Origin: Rhizophagus clarus | Lineage: Eukaryota > Glomeromycota > Glomeromycetes > Glomerales > Glomeraceae | Direction of reading: 5' to 3' | NCBI GenBank assembly: GCA_015698045.1 | Contig: BLAL01000218.1 | Span: 62,001 to 126,000 of the forward strand | DNA: 64,000 bases | In this document: positions 12,301 through 23,035 of the stretch, piece after piece | Numbering within the stretch: position 1 is the first letter of the stretch | Layout of the letters: the number at the start of each line of letters is the position of its first letter | Notes under the pieces: generated by a model | What the model was told of the DNA's origin: nothing | Seen by the model: the letters and a program-made list of their open reading frames with translations, nothing else | The model's database searches: none | Translations under genes and position numbers: made by a program

Positions 12301-14305
12301 CACTCGCTCACTACCATTATTTTCATTTAGGGCTATATCAACATATTTGAAAAGCTTATTGATTTTAACATTGCAAAAATCTTTTCTTATTCCTTTTTTT
12401 TTTTAAAAAAAAAAGGCTTCTAAGTTCTTTATATTCATGTACTTTTAAATGTTGAAAAAAAAAAATAAAATATACGATGTAAAGTCTTGAAAATACAAAG
12501 TTTCATAACGTTGAAAACTTATTTAATAAATCAATGTCAAAACTCTAGTATTAACTATCAAATGATATCAAACGTTAAATTGAAATTTATACCATAAGAA
12601 CACGTTTCAATGTTGTCAGTTGTTAAAAATATAAATCCACAATTACATAAGCTAACCCCATGAAAGTTACATACATAAGCTTTAATAACATACAGAACAA
12701 TTTTATCTTTTGTTTAATTTCTTTGACTAGAGTATTTAGTTCATCTTTAAAAGTAAAGAACAAAAACACATCTCAATATTATAAATTTCAAGCTGAACAA
12801 ACAAAAATTAATATGTGAATATTTCCATATAGACAACTTTCTCTATATGTTCTTTACCTGCTGTTTATGTCAATAAGTTTTATGCTGCTGTTGAAAAATA
12901 CTCTCTATTACCTAACGAAGTTTAAATGTATCTTAAAAAATATAAAGGGGAAAAACAAGAAAATTTTTTTTAGTTATAAACGATATGAGATGATGAACTG
13001 ATCAAATTTGGAGGCCTAGGATATTATCCTAGACATTAGGTTACATCGAGGTATTGAAATTCAATTTACCAGAGTTTACTAGTAAAATCTCGATATTCCG
13101 ATATTCACTATAAGTCTATAACGCACCGAATTTCTGATAAAATTGAAGTTATGTAACGCGATAAATCTTAATTTTATAAATATCTGAAGTTCTTATTATA
13201 TCCAATTAATAATATTCCACGTTTATTCATGTAAAAATTTGGCACAGCAAAGGACCCCGGATTTTTTGTTTGTCACTTCTGCCGCAGTTACGCCTAATAA
13301 ATTAAATAAAAATTGTACAATAATCACGATAATCAAAATTTATTATTTTTATTAATGAATTTATGTTCCTTTAACACAAAAACAAAATTGCTTCCCAAGA
13401 CTGCTAGAATCAATCAAAGTCAATATTTTCAAATTTATTTCTGCAGTTAAATTTTATTGGTCACTTAAAGTTACAACCAAATTATACTCCGCAGAATAGT
13501 TCAACGCCATTATTGAGTTGGGCGTAAACACCAAAATAACAAAATAAATTCTGTGCATATACTGTAAAATTATAATAAATTTTTTAGTCAGCATTTGAAT
13601 ACCCCAGTTCCATACTATAATATTTTAATTAAATTTAATATATAATTTGATCAAATATCACAATTTTACAAACAGAATACTTTAAGTTTTTTTTTTTTAC
13701 GTTGTTTGTCATAAATATTTTTAGTATTAACTTATCTATCGCTGCCATTAAATATTGAACTATATTTTAAAGAGATTTAAATTTTTGAAATATTTAGCTT
13801 AAAGCAGTTCTGATTTAATATTGTAAAGATTTATTAGGAATTTCTAAATTTTTTTTACCACTGTGAATTATTTTTTCGTTAAAAACACATCACGGGATCA
13901 AAATATGTTTATTTTATTGACTGATTTTGTTTGTGTGTGATTCAAATTAAATTTTTTTTTTTTAATGCATTTTATGAATATATGAATATTTAAGCATTTA
14001 ACTTATTATTATTACTTTACATTGTATGTACTCATATTATTTTAAATTTAAAATAAGTGAAAATTTGTGGATTTGTACGAGGAAAATTCTAGGCTATCAA
14101 TGATATGCCAAAAATTTTATTTTTGTATGCATGATTTTAGCACATGACATAAGGTAGATCAATAGACAATACTAATGTTTCATTGTTACACAATTAATTT
14201 TGTTTATTTATTGCCGAGCATTGAGTTTTTTTAATTTTTTTTTTTTTGTACACCGTTTAAATTGTTTAAATAAAATTCAAAATAAAAAATTTTACTATTG
14301 TCAAA
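12301..14305. other. Intergenic, nothing recognised
   Basis: Two kilobases of AT-rich DNA upstream of a kinase gene, with many poly-T and poly-A tracts. No gene or element end is recognised. Confidence 0.5.
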
Positions 14306-16475
14306 ATGTCTACCATTCGAATAGACCTAATTTATAAAATGCTTCATAGAGCATATACATCAATTGATTATAATATTCACAAGGGCTATCACAACCAAAA
14401 TGAATTTGTAAAACAAACAATTCTTGCTAATAACTCCCTTACAGAAGATGAAAAAACCGAAGCAATAAGAATAATTAATAAAGCTCATGACCGAGATAAA
14501 ATACGTCTTAATAAAGGAATAAGAAGAATTTGTGAAAATTGTAACCAAAAATGTTTAGCTACATTATACTGTGAATATTGTATTCGGAATTATTTAGAAG
14601 TAAAATTTTCAGATTGGACATCTGGTAATAGGGATATTGATGATTTAATACGAAAATGTCAAATAGAATCTCTTGGACCGGAGGATATAGTTGAATGGAT
14701 CTCATATAATAATTTAGAGAATATTAAATATTTAACTGAAGGTGGTTTTTCTAAAATTTATACAGCATATTGGATTAATGGATCATATAGGGAATGGGAT
14801 TCCAAAAAACAAAAATTAATAAGATGTGGAACTTTTAATGTGATACTTAAAGAATTAGAAAATGCTGAAAGTGCAAGTAAAACTTGGTTTGAGGAGGTTT
14901 GTAATCTAAGCAAAATTTAAAAATTTACGTTAAAATTGTTAATTATTAACAAATACAAAATATTTTATATAGGCTAAAGCACATTTAAATACAAGTAGGA
15001 AATATCCAAAGATTCTTCGATGTTATGGGTTAACGCAAAATCCATTAAATGGAAATTTTATGCTTGTAATTTATAGAATGGATGTAAATTTAAGAGAATA
15101 TTTACAACAAAATCTTAATAAACTTGCATGGAAAGAAAGAATTAAGATAGCATTTTCAATAATTGGTGCTCTTTGTTGTATTCATCGTGAGAAATCAATT
15201 CATAGAGATTTGCATTCTGGAAATATATTATATTCTCAATATGTTGATTTTTGGCAAATTGGTGATCTTGGATTTTGTGGCCCCGTAGATAAATCATCAA
15301 AAAGTATATATGGAAATCTTCCATATATAGCACCTGAAGTTATTTCTGGAAAGAAGGCTACTTTTGCGTCTGATATATATAGTATTGCAATGCTTATGTG
15401 GGAAATTTCATTTGGACTACCTCCTTTTTATAATTATGGGCATGATTATGATTTAGCATTAAAAATAATAAATGGAATGAGACCAAAAATAGTATCAGGA
15501 ACTCCTTTAGAATATAGAAATTTAATGAAACAATGTTGGGATGCTGATCCATTGAAAAGACCTGATATTAAAACACTTAGGAATAAAATGTGTGAAATTA
15601 ATATATCATATCAGAATATACCAAATGAATTAGATGCAAATAACAATTTGAAAACAAGTGAATCGGAAACAAATTATACAAGTAGCAGATTATTTACAAG
15701 TAAAATATATCAATTTGAAAATTTTCCTGAACCAAGAAATGCAACAGAAGGTATAATATTTATTGTTACATTTTATTATTATTATTCATTTTCATTGATT
15801 ATTTTTTTTTTTTTGATATAATAATAGAGGAACAAGAAGGTAATGTAAAATTAATTGATTAATTTGTTTATAGCTGACACTTTCTAATAAATAACCTAAA
15901 AAATTACTATTTTTAATAGCATTTTATAATGGATCTTATAAATTTAGCATTCCTGACAATAGTAAGTAAAGCTTTATTAAATATTTATACATTATATATG
16001 TTAATTCTTATTTTTTTATTTTTAGTTAATGACTTTAATAATTCAAGTAATCAAAGTTATGGTAATACATCTAAATCGAGTAAAATTTTAAAAGGTAATT
16101 AATTAATTGTTTGACTTGATGTTGTATATAAAATGAATCAATAACTGAACAATGATTTTAGGTATGAGTAAAAAATTATCTAAAGTATTTAAACCCCTAA
16201 AAATAAATTCAAAGGATGGTAAGTATAATATTTAATTTATTTCGTAATACAAGAATATTGTTAATTATGCTAATTCTAATTTATTATAAAGGAAAACAAC
16301 AAATTAAAAAGCAAAATATTAACGCTGATGGTAACTACTAACTAAACCATGTTATAAAATATTGATTTTATATAGTGAATTTTAATTATTTTAATTTCAC
16401 TTTTACAATAAAGATGATGATTATCCAAATATTCGAGATTCCTGGTTAATGTTCACTAATAATAAAAGTTTTTAA
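14306..16475 (+). CDS. TKL-type protein kinase, copy A of a paralogous pair
   Basis: Starts MSTIRIDLIYKMLHRAYTSI. Exon 1 is 14,306-14,896, with CENCNQKC...CEYC, then FSDWTSGN, then EWISYNNLENIKYLTEGGF (G-loop) and VILKEL (ATP lysine). Exon 2 is 14,973-15,750, with IHRDLHSGNIL, GDLGFCGP, YIAPEV and SDIYSIAMLMWE, a complete C-lobe. After it, all joins are phase 1 and the exons are very short: a 12-nt microexon AGGAACAAGAAG at about 15,828-15,839, then exons reading FYNGSYKFSIPDN, NDFNNSSNQSYGNTSK, MSKKLSKVFKPLKINSK, KQQIKKQNINAD and finally DDYPNIRDSWLMF, with TAA at 16,473-16,475. The exact last exon is uncertain. DFG is DLG, common in this fungal family. Its paralogue lies at 40,083, with exon 1 of identical length (591 nt). 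Confidence 0.82.
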
Positions 16476-16570
16476 AATAAGAAATATTCTTTGTTTTCTA
16501 AATAGAACATTTATTTTTTTTTTTAGATGGATTTTAATTATCTTACAAATTAAGAATTTTTATTTATTCT

Positions 16571-16633
16571 GAATTATTTAAACACTAAGACTAGAGTAGC
16601 AAGAGTATTCTTAGTTTGTAATTTAAATAATTC
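16571..16633. repeat. Small palindromic element, GAATTATTTAAA ends
   Basis: A 63-bp sequence whose ends are inverted copies of gaattatttaaa. Two similar units in the opposite arrangement lie at 44,024-44,096 and 44,135-44,205. All three sit in 3' flanks of kinase genes. Confidence 0.5.
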
Positions 16634-17114
16634 TCCTGTATTTATAAGACTTATTTAATTGCTATTAAATATATTAAATTATCAATATAAAATAAAGAAC
16701 AGCTATCTATTATATTGTTTTTGAGTTAATCGATTGATCGTTTTGATATCATTTGAATTTTGTTTTCTTATTTTTATTATTTAGTTTTATTTATTTTTTT
16801 TTCTTTTTGATATGAGGAAATAATTTATGGTTTTTTTTTCTTTCGTAAAGTGAAAATTAACGAAAATTTACAGTATTATATTAAAAAAATGAAATAATAA
16901 AATTGCATTAAATTTTCCAAATTATTTATTATTTTTTTTTTTTTTGTTTGATTTGTAATGATCAACCTTAAATCAAGTTAAATAATCATGCTTCTTAATA
17001 ATTTCATCAAAAAAATGCAATTTTTAGAATGAATTCATCATTGATTGTTAACATTAATCCTAAGAATAAAGTTTATTTTAATTAAATCCATCAACGGAAA
17101 AAATTTTACAAATC

Positions 17115-17245
17115 CTGCTGCTCGTGCCCGGGATCTTTATCCGGGTTAAATTATTAAAAAAAAAATTATTTTTTTTTATTAATAGCATTATTTAGTACCA
17201 ACAGGATAAATCTGCAGCAACTGCGCTTGACGAAACGAATTATGA
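17115..17245. repeat. Diverged dispersed repeat, copy 2
   Basis: Matches the copy at 1,205-1,350 in two ordered blocks ('ctgctgct...gggatctttatcc' and 'ataaatctgcagcaactgc'). Origin unknown. Confidence 0.45.
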
Positions 17246-17271
17246 TAAATCTCATTCAGTGGATAATTAAA

Positions 17272-17345
17272 TATAGCTCAGTTGGATAAGATGATGAAGT
17301 GCATTATAGTTAGTGAGTAATTGATCCATTTCCTTCGATTTGCCT
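17272..17345 (+). other. tRNA-like A box, possible tRNA-derived remnant
   Basis: TAGCTCAGTTGG at 17,275-17,286 is an exact fit to the tRNA D-arm/A-box consensus. A weak B-box-like 'ccttcgatttgcc' follows about 45 nt later. I could not fold a convincing acceptor stem or anticodon loop, so it is probably a decayed tRNA or a tRNA-derived SINE head rather than a working tRNA. Confidence 0.3.
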
Positions 17346-17789
17346 AACCCATCTTCTAATATTACTATTTCTTATTGAAAGCATGAATGATACGAAGTTC
17401 ATGAAGTATTACAATTATTTTTAACTTTATAAAATCAAAGTAAAAGAAATTTATTTTGCGATCGAAAATTTTTTAGCATAGTAATATATATGTGAAACTC
17501 AATTAGCAAGTATTATATTTTAATGTCGTATTTTATGCTGAAATTTTTAAAACAAGATTGAGTAGGAAATGGTATTTAGATTTTTAAAAATATTGTAGTT
17601 AATTACTAACGATATTAATTTGTTTTAAATAAAGGTTCTGCGTTGTTTGATGTTAAGAAATTGTTGAGGAAGTTGTAAATAAATATAAACTTCGACAGGG
17701 ACGTCTAGCGGTTTTATCACAATGATACTCTAATGCACTGTATATGAGAAAATACATACTTGCGTAATGTTATTTACTTTTTATTGCAG

Positions 17790-17990
17790 AAATGGATGCA
17801 AACAACTAGAATTTATGGTTTAGAAGCTGATAATTCTGTAAAATATTTAAAGGACAAACATCGTGATCTTAAATCAAAAGAAGAATCAGTACTGTACATA
17901 TTGTGAAGAACGTTTCAATGGCGCCTCTTACATCTTAACTGAACCTAATACTGACTATGTACAGTATATAATTTGTAAATTTCATGCATA
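17790..17990 (+). pseudogene. Fragment with a CxxC...CxxH-type zinc-binding pattern
   Basis: After an acceptor-like TTGCAG, one plus frame reads KWMQTTRIYGLEADNS and KYLKDKHRDLKSKEES. A second frame, one base shifted, reads YCTYCEERFNGASY then CKFHA and stops near 17,990. The paired Cys and Cys/His suggest a zinc site split by a frameshift. The family is not recognised. Confidence 0.35.
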
Positions 17991-18420
17991 ATATATATTA
18001 CATAAGTTTTTTTGTAAAGATAAATAAAGAACCCGGTTATTCAATACGATAGGATTTATAAATTTTGATAGCCCAGAATACGTATCGCAAAATACACTGC
18101 AGAAAACGTAAATTTATTATAGAAACTAGATTAGGTTGATATTCAGCGACTGCGTCCCATCAGATTTTCTAATACTTTCAAGAGATCATTTAATTTGCCA
18201 TTAATAATAATAATAATAATTAAAATAGTGGGTAAAAAAAAAATAATAATTGATATTATTCAATCATATTTATGTTATACAAAAAATTTATAATCATCAT
18301 TCATCACATGCCATAAAAAATACGTAATGTTGACTGTTAATGAGTAATTATGAGATTCATGTGACTAATAATTTCCAAGGCTGATAGTAGATGACACATA
18401 CACCCTTTTCCTCATACATC

Positions 18421-18860
18421 GTTTATTTATTTATTCTTTTTCTTTATCTTTCTTTAGGCAGTTGTTTCCTCAGTTCCTCGAACGCGCAAGAAATTTGGTG
18501 AAGAAGATTCTTTACCGTTGGTTCTTAACAATTGAATACTTCGATGAGTTTAAACCTTTTTTTATCTTTTTCTTATCATTTATTTATTTAGTTCTTTTAC
18601 TTGTCATCTTCATTTTTGTTTTATTTTTATTTTTAATTTTCTTGTTTTACTTCCATTTATTTTTTTTCGTTTCTTTTTTTTTTACTTTTTTTATTTTTTT
18701 CCTTTTTTCCGCTTTTTTTATTTTTTTCTATTTTCATTTTTTTTTTATTTTTTTCGCTGCTTTTCGTTCTTTTTTTCATGTTTTTTATTGTTTTTATTGT
18801 TTTTTTTTTGTTCTTATTATTTTTCCATTCTTTTTTTAATATTTTTTTGCTGTATTTGCA
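18421..18860. repeat. Polypyrimidine low-complexity tract
   Basis: About 400 bp of almost pure T/C on the plus strand in short 'ttttattttttcttttt' runs. The long open frames across it encode mainly Phe and Ile (or Lys and Asn on the other strand) and are artefacts of base composition. Confidence 0.7.
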
Positions 18861-19169
18861 GTTTAAGCTCATGGGGTTTATGATTTTTACTAATACTATA
18901 TATGTTCTAGGTGACTGCCACTCGCTCATGTTATATAGCGAATATTTTATGACAAAGTGAGAAAAAATGGATCCGGAAAACGGATAACAACCAGTAGAGA
19001 ATACGATTTGCGCTTAACACTAATATTCCGGATGGTCAAATGGATTAAAAAGAATTGATGAGTAATGAATTGGTAGTTTTTTTTGTATTTTATTTATTTA
19101 TTTTTTTATTTTTTACTTGCTTATTTCATTATTTTATTTATTTATTATTTTTTTATTTTATCTCATATT

Positions 19170-19783
19170 CCTAGTACATAAAAGATGATGCCATGAACAA
19201 TTATTATAATTCAGTGGCATTAAATTTTAATCTTGAAAAGGTGTGTCTTTCTTTTCATTTCGAAAGTAAGAGTAGTCTAGCTAGAATCTTGATCTTGGTA
19301 GTGTCACTGTCTTGTCAGTGCATGATCCCATCTTCAGTTCGCTAGGTACTTTTGCTTTGCTAATAGGATCTGTTGATTCTGGAGGAGGAATCAACTATGT
19401 ACCTTTCCTATTAATAAATGAGAAGATTGCACATCTTTTAATATAATATTAAGATAACCATGAAATTGGTTTATTATAATTAATTTTATTTTAACTCTAA
19501 ATTAAATAAGGTTGTGTTTTCTTTTTCATATTACAAAAGTAAAAGAGTAATTCCTGGTTATAGAATAGTGATTTTGGTAATGTCACTGTCTTGTCAGTGC
19601 ATGATCCCATCTTCAGTTCACAAGCCAGGTATTTTTACTTTGTAATAAATGAAAAGATTAGCATATCCTTTAATGAATATTAACTTGAAATTGATTTGAC
19701 TTTAAATTCTATTTTATTTGTTTAGTTTATTTATTTTGTATATTACTCTAACCTTATGGCTGCATGGCACAGTATTTTGCGAT
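19170..19783. repeat. Host repeat, two tandem copies left of the large element
   Basis: A repeat unit of roughly 280 bp contains 'tgtcactgtcttgtcagtg', 'catgatcccatcttcagttc' and 'taataaatgaaaag'. Copies occur at about 19,299 and 19,580, again at 21,485, and beyond the large element at 36,961 and 37,427. The segment 'aaggttgtgttttctttttcatattac' near 19,507 corresponds to the uninterrupted version of the site where the 15-kb element inserted. No protein coding is recognised. Confidence 0.7.
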
Positions 19784-21163
19784 CCCTATAAGAAATCCAT
19801 ATACAGAATTGATGTGTTTCGTATACAATTATCATACATTAAAATTAATATATACGGAATGTATATGCCTATACGGAATTTATACAGAATTTTTAAACTT
19901 AATAATTTTATTGTCATTTCGTATTAGGTATCATACCATGGGATCATGTAATTATTGTTTTGTTATAATACGTTTTTTGTTTCCCTCCCCATTTTTTTTA
20001 TTTATACCCTCCTTTTTTTATTTCCTACATTTTTTTCTCACCCGCTACTTCTTTCTTTTAATAAAAAATAAAAATTTTTTCTTCTATTCTACTCTTTATT
20101 CCAACCCCTTCTTTTTTAAAAAAAAATTTTTTTTCACTTTTTTTTAAAAAAGTTTTCGTTTTTGGTTCTTTTATTTTTTATTCCCTATTTTCATTTCTCT
20201 TTATTTTCCTAACTTCATTAAATTTTTTTTTTGTTTTTATTATCCATTTTCCACCCACGCACCTTGCTCCCCTTTCTTTTGTAAAATTTTTTTTTTTCGT
20301 TAAAGATAATTTTTTTACATTGAAGTTAATATTTTTTTTTGTTTAATTTTCTTATAGGGTGAGAGTCTTTTTCTTTTTAAAGATCAGGTTCAGGTTTCTT
20401 TTCTTTTTATGAGTTAGTTCATTCTTTTTTTTTTTTTTGTAAGATGCTTACTTCAAAGACTTTTCTTTTTTTGTAGGTTAATTTGTATTTTTTTACTTTT
20501 GTAGGTAATTTAGTTTCTTTTTTTGTAGTAGATCAGTTTTGAGACTTCTTTTTCTCAGTTATTTTTGTAAGTTATTTCTTTTTTGTGGGTTGATTTCCTT
20601 CTTTGTGGGTTGGTTACTTTCTTTGTGAGTTGATTTCTTTCTTTACAGGTTGATTTATTTTCTCATGAGTTGATTTGTTTTTTTCGTTTTTTTTGTAGGA
20701 ATGCCAACTCTTGAAGACAAGCATAGGATAATTCTAGAATTACTGTAGGTATGGTACAATATGGGGGGGTTTGGTTTTTAATAGAGTTGAAGAAATGTAA
20801 TAAGAAATGAAATATTTGTAATAAATAAAATATTATTTATTTATTTATTATTTAAATATTGATTTAATATTATAATAAAACATATTCAATGACAATATTA
20901 TTATTTAAAAATTAAAATTAAATAAAATTTATATTATAAATTACGTTAAAAAAATGTATAATTTATGTAATTTTCAGTATTTTTCAGTATATAAACCATA
21001 ATTTTGTGATACGGAATTGGACAGTTTTCTGTATCATGTATTTTTTTACGTATATTTTTTTTACGGAAAATTCTGTGTGTTATTATATGATAATCATACA
21101 ATATTTATGACTTTTTCCGTATAAAAAAATGTATAAATTCCTTATCCAATTTTTTTATAGGGG
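19784..21163. mobile_element. Possible insertion with CCCTATAA termini
   Basis: The segment starts ccctataagaaatcc and ends with the inverted match ttatccaat...ttataggg. It interrupts the host repeat: sequence left of it ('tattactctaacctt') and right of it ('atggttggagcatatac') are close together in the copy at 37,125-37,150. An 'at' on both sides could be a short target duplication. The interior has no transposase. It contains T-rich tracts, a run of polypyrimidine-AG|GT motifs (20,420-20,700) and internal 'tatacgga/ttccgta' inverted motifs. A shorter element with similar ends is at 55,890. Confidence 0.5.
20420..20705 (+). other. Array of polypyrimidine-TAG|GT (acceptor-donor-like) motifs
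   Basis: Repeated about every 25-40 bp: a run of T/C followed by 'gtag|gtt' or 'gtgggttgattt', for example 'ctttttttgtaggttaat', 'acttttgtaggtaattt' and 'tctttacaggttgattt'. Each resembles a 3' splice site directly joined to a potential 5' splice site. The last one precedes a short open stretch (MPTLEDKHRIILELL, stop) at 20,701. It could be a simple T-rich minisatellite. Confidence 0.4.
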
Positions 21164-21705
21164 ATGGTTGGAGCATATACTTTATCAAATCAATTGATTT
21201 GATGGGGTCTATATATTTTTATTTAATCTTTTTCTTTTTAAATTAATGTAGGGTAAAGATTATCATGGAATTGGTTTAATTTTTAATTTATTTTTCTAAT
21301 TTTTATTTTATTTATACAACCAACTTAATGATTTTATTATAATTTTTTGTTTTTCTGAAACATACAAAACAATGCCATAGACAATTATTATAATTATTGG
21401 CATTAAAATTTAATTTTTAAGGTGTGTCTTTTTTTTCATTTTGAAAGTAAGAGTAGTCTAGATCTAGAATCTTGATCTTGGTAGTATCACTGTCTTGTCA
21501 GTGTATGATGTCATCTTCAGTTCACTAAATACTTTTGCTTTGCTAATAGGATCTGTTGATTCTAAAGAAGGAATCAACTATGTACCTTTCCTATTAATAA
21601 ATGAAAAAGATGCACATTCTTAATATTTACTATATAATATTCAGATAACCATAAAATTGGCTTAATTTAATTAATTTTCATTTTAATTTTAAATTTAATA
21701 AGGTG
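21164..21705. repeat. Host repeat copy abutting the left end of the large element
   Basis: Contains 'caatcaattgatttgatgggg...' as at 37,150-37,190, 'aatgccatagacaattattat' as at 19,187 and 37,352, and 'cactgtcttgtcagtg' at about 21,489. It breaks off at 21,705/21,711 inside 'aataaggtgtgtttt', where the element begins, and resumes after 36,902. Confidence 0.7.
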
Positions 21706-21711
21706 TGTTTT
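21706..21711. repeat. Target-site duplication, left
   Basis: tgtttt immediately left of the element; the same tgtttt is at 36,897-36,902. Because the terminal repeat also ends in t, the duplication is 5 bp (gtttt) or 6 bp. Six bp is the usual size for Polintons. The uninterrupted host repeat near 19,512 has one copy (tgtttt). Confidence 0.7.
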
Positions 21712-22059
21712 ACACAATGGCAAAGTGGGGGTTTAAGGACCGTAAGGTCCGTCCCCCCTTGCTATTGTGTGTTACGACCCCCTGAATGTTAAAATCAATA
21801 TCGTTTTTTTATTATATGAGAATTAGTTCTAAAAGATCTAGAATATTAATTTCTATATTGTGTTAGAAAAGCTTTTAGCCGTCTTAGAAGGTTAATTTCT
21901 ATATCAATTTTTTATTAATATATTAGAAAAGCTTCTAAGACTTCTAGAATTGTAATTTCTCTATTGTAAATAAATCTAACGAAAAATAAGTCTAACGAAA
22001 ATAAATATATCAGGAATTAATTCTACAAGGATTAGCGTATTAATTGGCATATTTATTAA

Positions 22060-22580
22060 ATAAGTCTAACCAAAATAAATCTAACGGTACTTATTACCCC
22101 CTAAATAAGTCTAACGAAAAAAAATAAGTCTAACCAAAATAAATCTAACGGTCCTTATTACCCCCTAAATAAGTCTAACGAAAAAAATAAGTCTAACGAG
22201 ATTTTTGTCCTAACTTTTCCTTAATCAAGAACGGGTTTAATGTAAGGTAACGCATCAATTAACATATTTATCAAATAAATCTAATGAGATTTTTGTCCCA
22301 ACTTTTCCTTAATCAAGAAAAGGTTTAATGCAGGCTAGCGCATCAATTAGCATATTTATTAAATAAGTCTAACGAAAATAAGTATAACAAAAAATCATGT
22401 GACTTCTTAAATCTAACGAACTTTTCTATATACAAGAATGGCTTCTGCACAAGCTAGCTCATTAAATAGCATATTTGTTAAATAAGACTAACGAGATTTT
22501 TGTCCCAACTTTTTCTTAATCAAGAACAGGTTCAATGCAGGCTAGCTTATTAAATAGCATATTTTATATAAATGTCTAAC
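22060..22580. repeat. Iterated motifs inside the left TIR
   Basis: Two consecutive copies of a unit of about 65 bp ('aataagtctaaccaaaataa' then 'atctaacggtacttatta') at 22,065-22,200. These are followed by about four copies of a unit of about 110 bp containing 'tttttgtcccaactttt', 'ccttaatcaagaa', 'gctagcgcatcaattagc' and 'aaataagtctaacga'. The core 'tctaacga' occurs more than ten times. The right TIR has the mirror set at about 36,030-36,550. Possible binding sites for the integrase or a replication protein; this role is inferred. Confidence 0.65.
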
Positions 22581-22591
22581 GAAATGCCACC

Positions 22592-22828
22592 CTAAAAAAA
22601 TTCAGAAGAAAACTGTGATCGAAGTCTTTCATAGTATTGAGTAACATAATAGCCTCTAATATGATCTGGGCATCGGCCACAAGCAGAAGCTGTAGGCTTT
22701 CCACAATCAGAGCATGGTACCCGTTTTTTAGCTTTCCAATGAAATCGGCAACCTTCTGGGCGAATGCAAGGGTTATTACAAGCCTTTCCGGTATTGCAGA
22801 GAAATGGGCAAGAATATTCGCCGATCAT
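22592..22828 (-). CDS. Small Cys-rich (zinc-binding type) protein in the left TIR
   Basis: 78 codons beginning MIGEYSCPFLCNTG. Eight to nine Cys and two His lie in pairs: CPFLC, CNNPC, CRFH, CSDCG, CGRCPDH, suggesting two or three zinc sites. A basic helix-like end (YYERLRSQF) follows. The ATG is at 22,828, read toward the element end. The duplicate at 35,781-36,017 differs at two residues (A for I after TGK, P for L after CIR), so both copies appear maintained as protein. No named family is recognised. Position in both TIRs suggests a regulator or a TIR-end-binding factor, but that is a guess. Confidence 0.6.
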   Translation of the reverse strand: MIGEYSCPFLCNTGKACNNPCIRPEGCRFHWKAKKRVPCSDCGKPTASACGRCPDHIRGYYVTQYYERLRSQFSSEFF

Positions 22829-22911
22829 CCTTTTTTTTATTACTAGAATCGAAAAGATTAATTAATAATTAGTTAATGCCTCAGTTTTGCAATAGCTAGA
22901 ACTGCTTTGGA

Positions 22912-23035
22912 AAGCTTGTAAATACTTATCTTCGGTAGGATTTCTATAATCGAAAAGTGATATGTATATAGGAAATAATTAATTAAAGAAAAAATTATAT
23001 AAGTAAGTAATAGTGCGACGGTTAGAGATAACACA
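22912..23035 (+). promoter_or_regulatory. Duplicated leader/promoter module, copy 1
   Basis: This segment ends at the start codon of the 429-codon gene. Its last 66 bp (from 'aggaaataattaattaaag' to 'agtgcgacggttagag..aacaca') are almost identical to 31,781-31,848 in front of the polymerase gene, with weaker similarity extending up to 'aagcttgtaaatact'. The two genes therefore share a promoter and 5' leader. Confidence 0.7.

Larger units (their letters stand above)
16634..18420. other. Intergenic with decayed fragments
   Basis: AT-rich DNA. Contains the second copy of a dispersed repeat (17,115-17,245), a tRNA-like promoter motif at 17,275 and a decayed coding fragment at 17,790-17,990, each listed separately. 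No intact gene is recognised. Confidence 0.5.
21712..22897. repeat. Left terminal inverted repeat
   Basis: Begins acacaatggcaaagtggggg and matches the reverse complement of 35,712-36,897 with few differences (two amino acid changes in the enclosed 78-codon gene). The outer part includes a GC-rich hairpin-like stretch at 21,728-21,762 ('aaggaccgtaaggtcc'). The inner part has many copies of 'gtctaacga' and a longer iterated block around 'tcttaatcaagaa'. It ends at 'gcaatagct'. Confidence 0.9.

Noticed and set aside
17272-17345. A functional tRNA gene
   Set aside because: Only the A box fits well; no acceptor stem, anticodon arm or good B box could be found by eye.
18462-18929. Open frames of 125 codons (plus) and 90 codons (minus) over the polypyrimidine tract
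   Set aside because: The products are almost only Phe/Ile or Lys/Asn and follow directly from T-rich composition.
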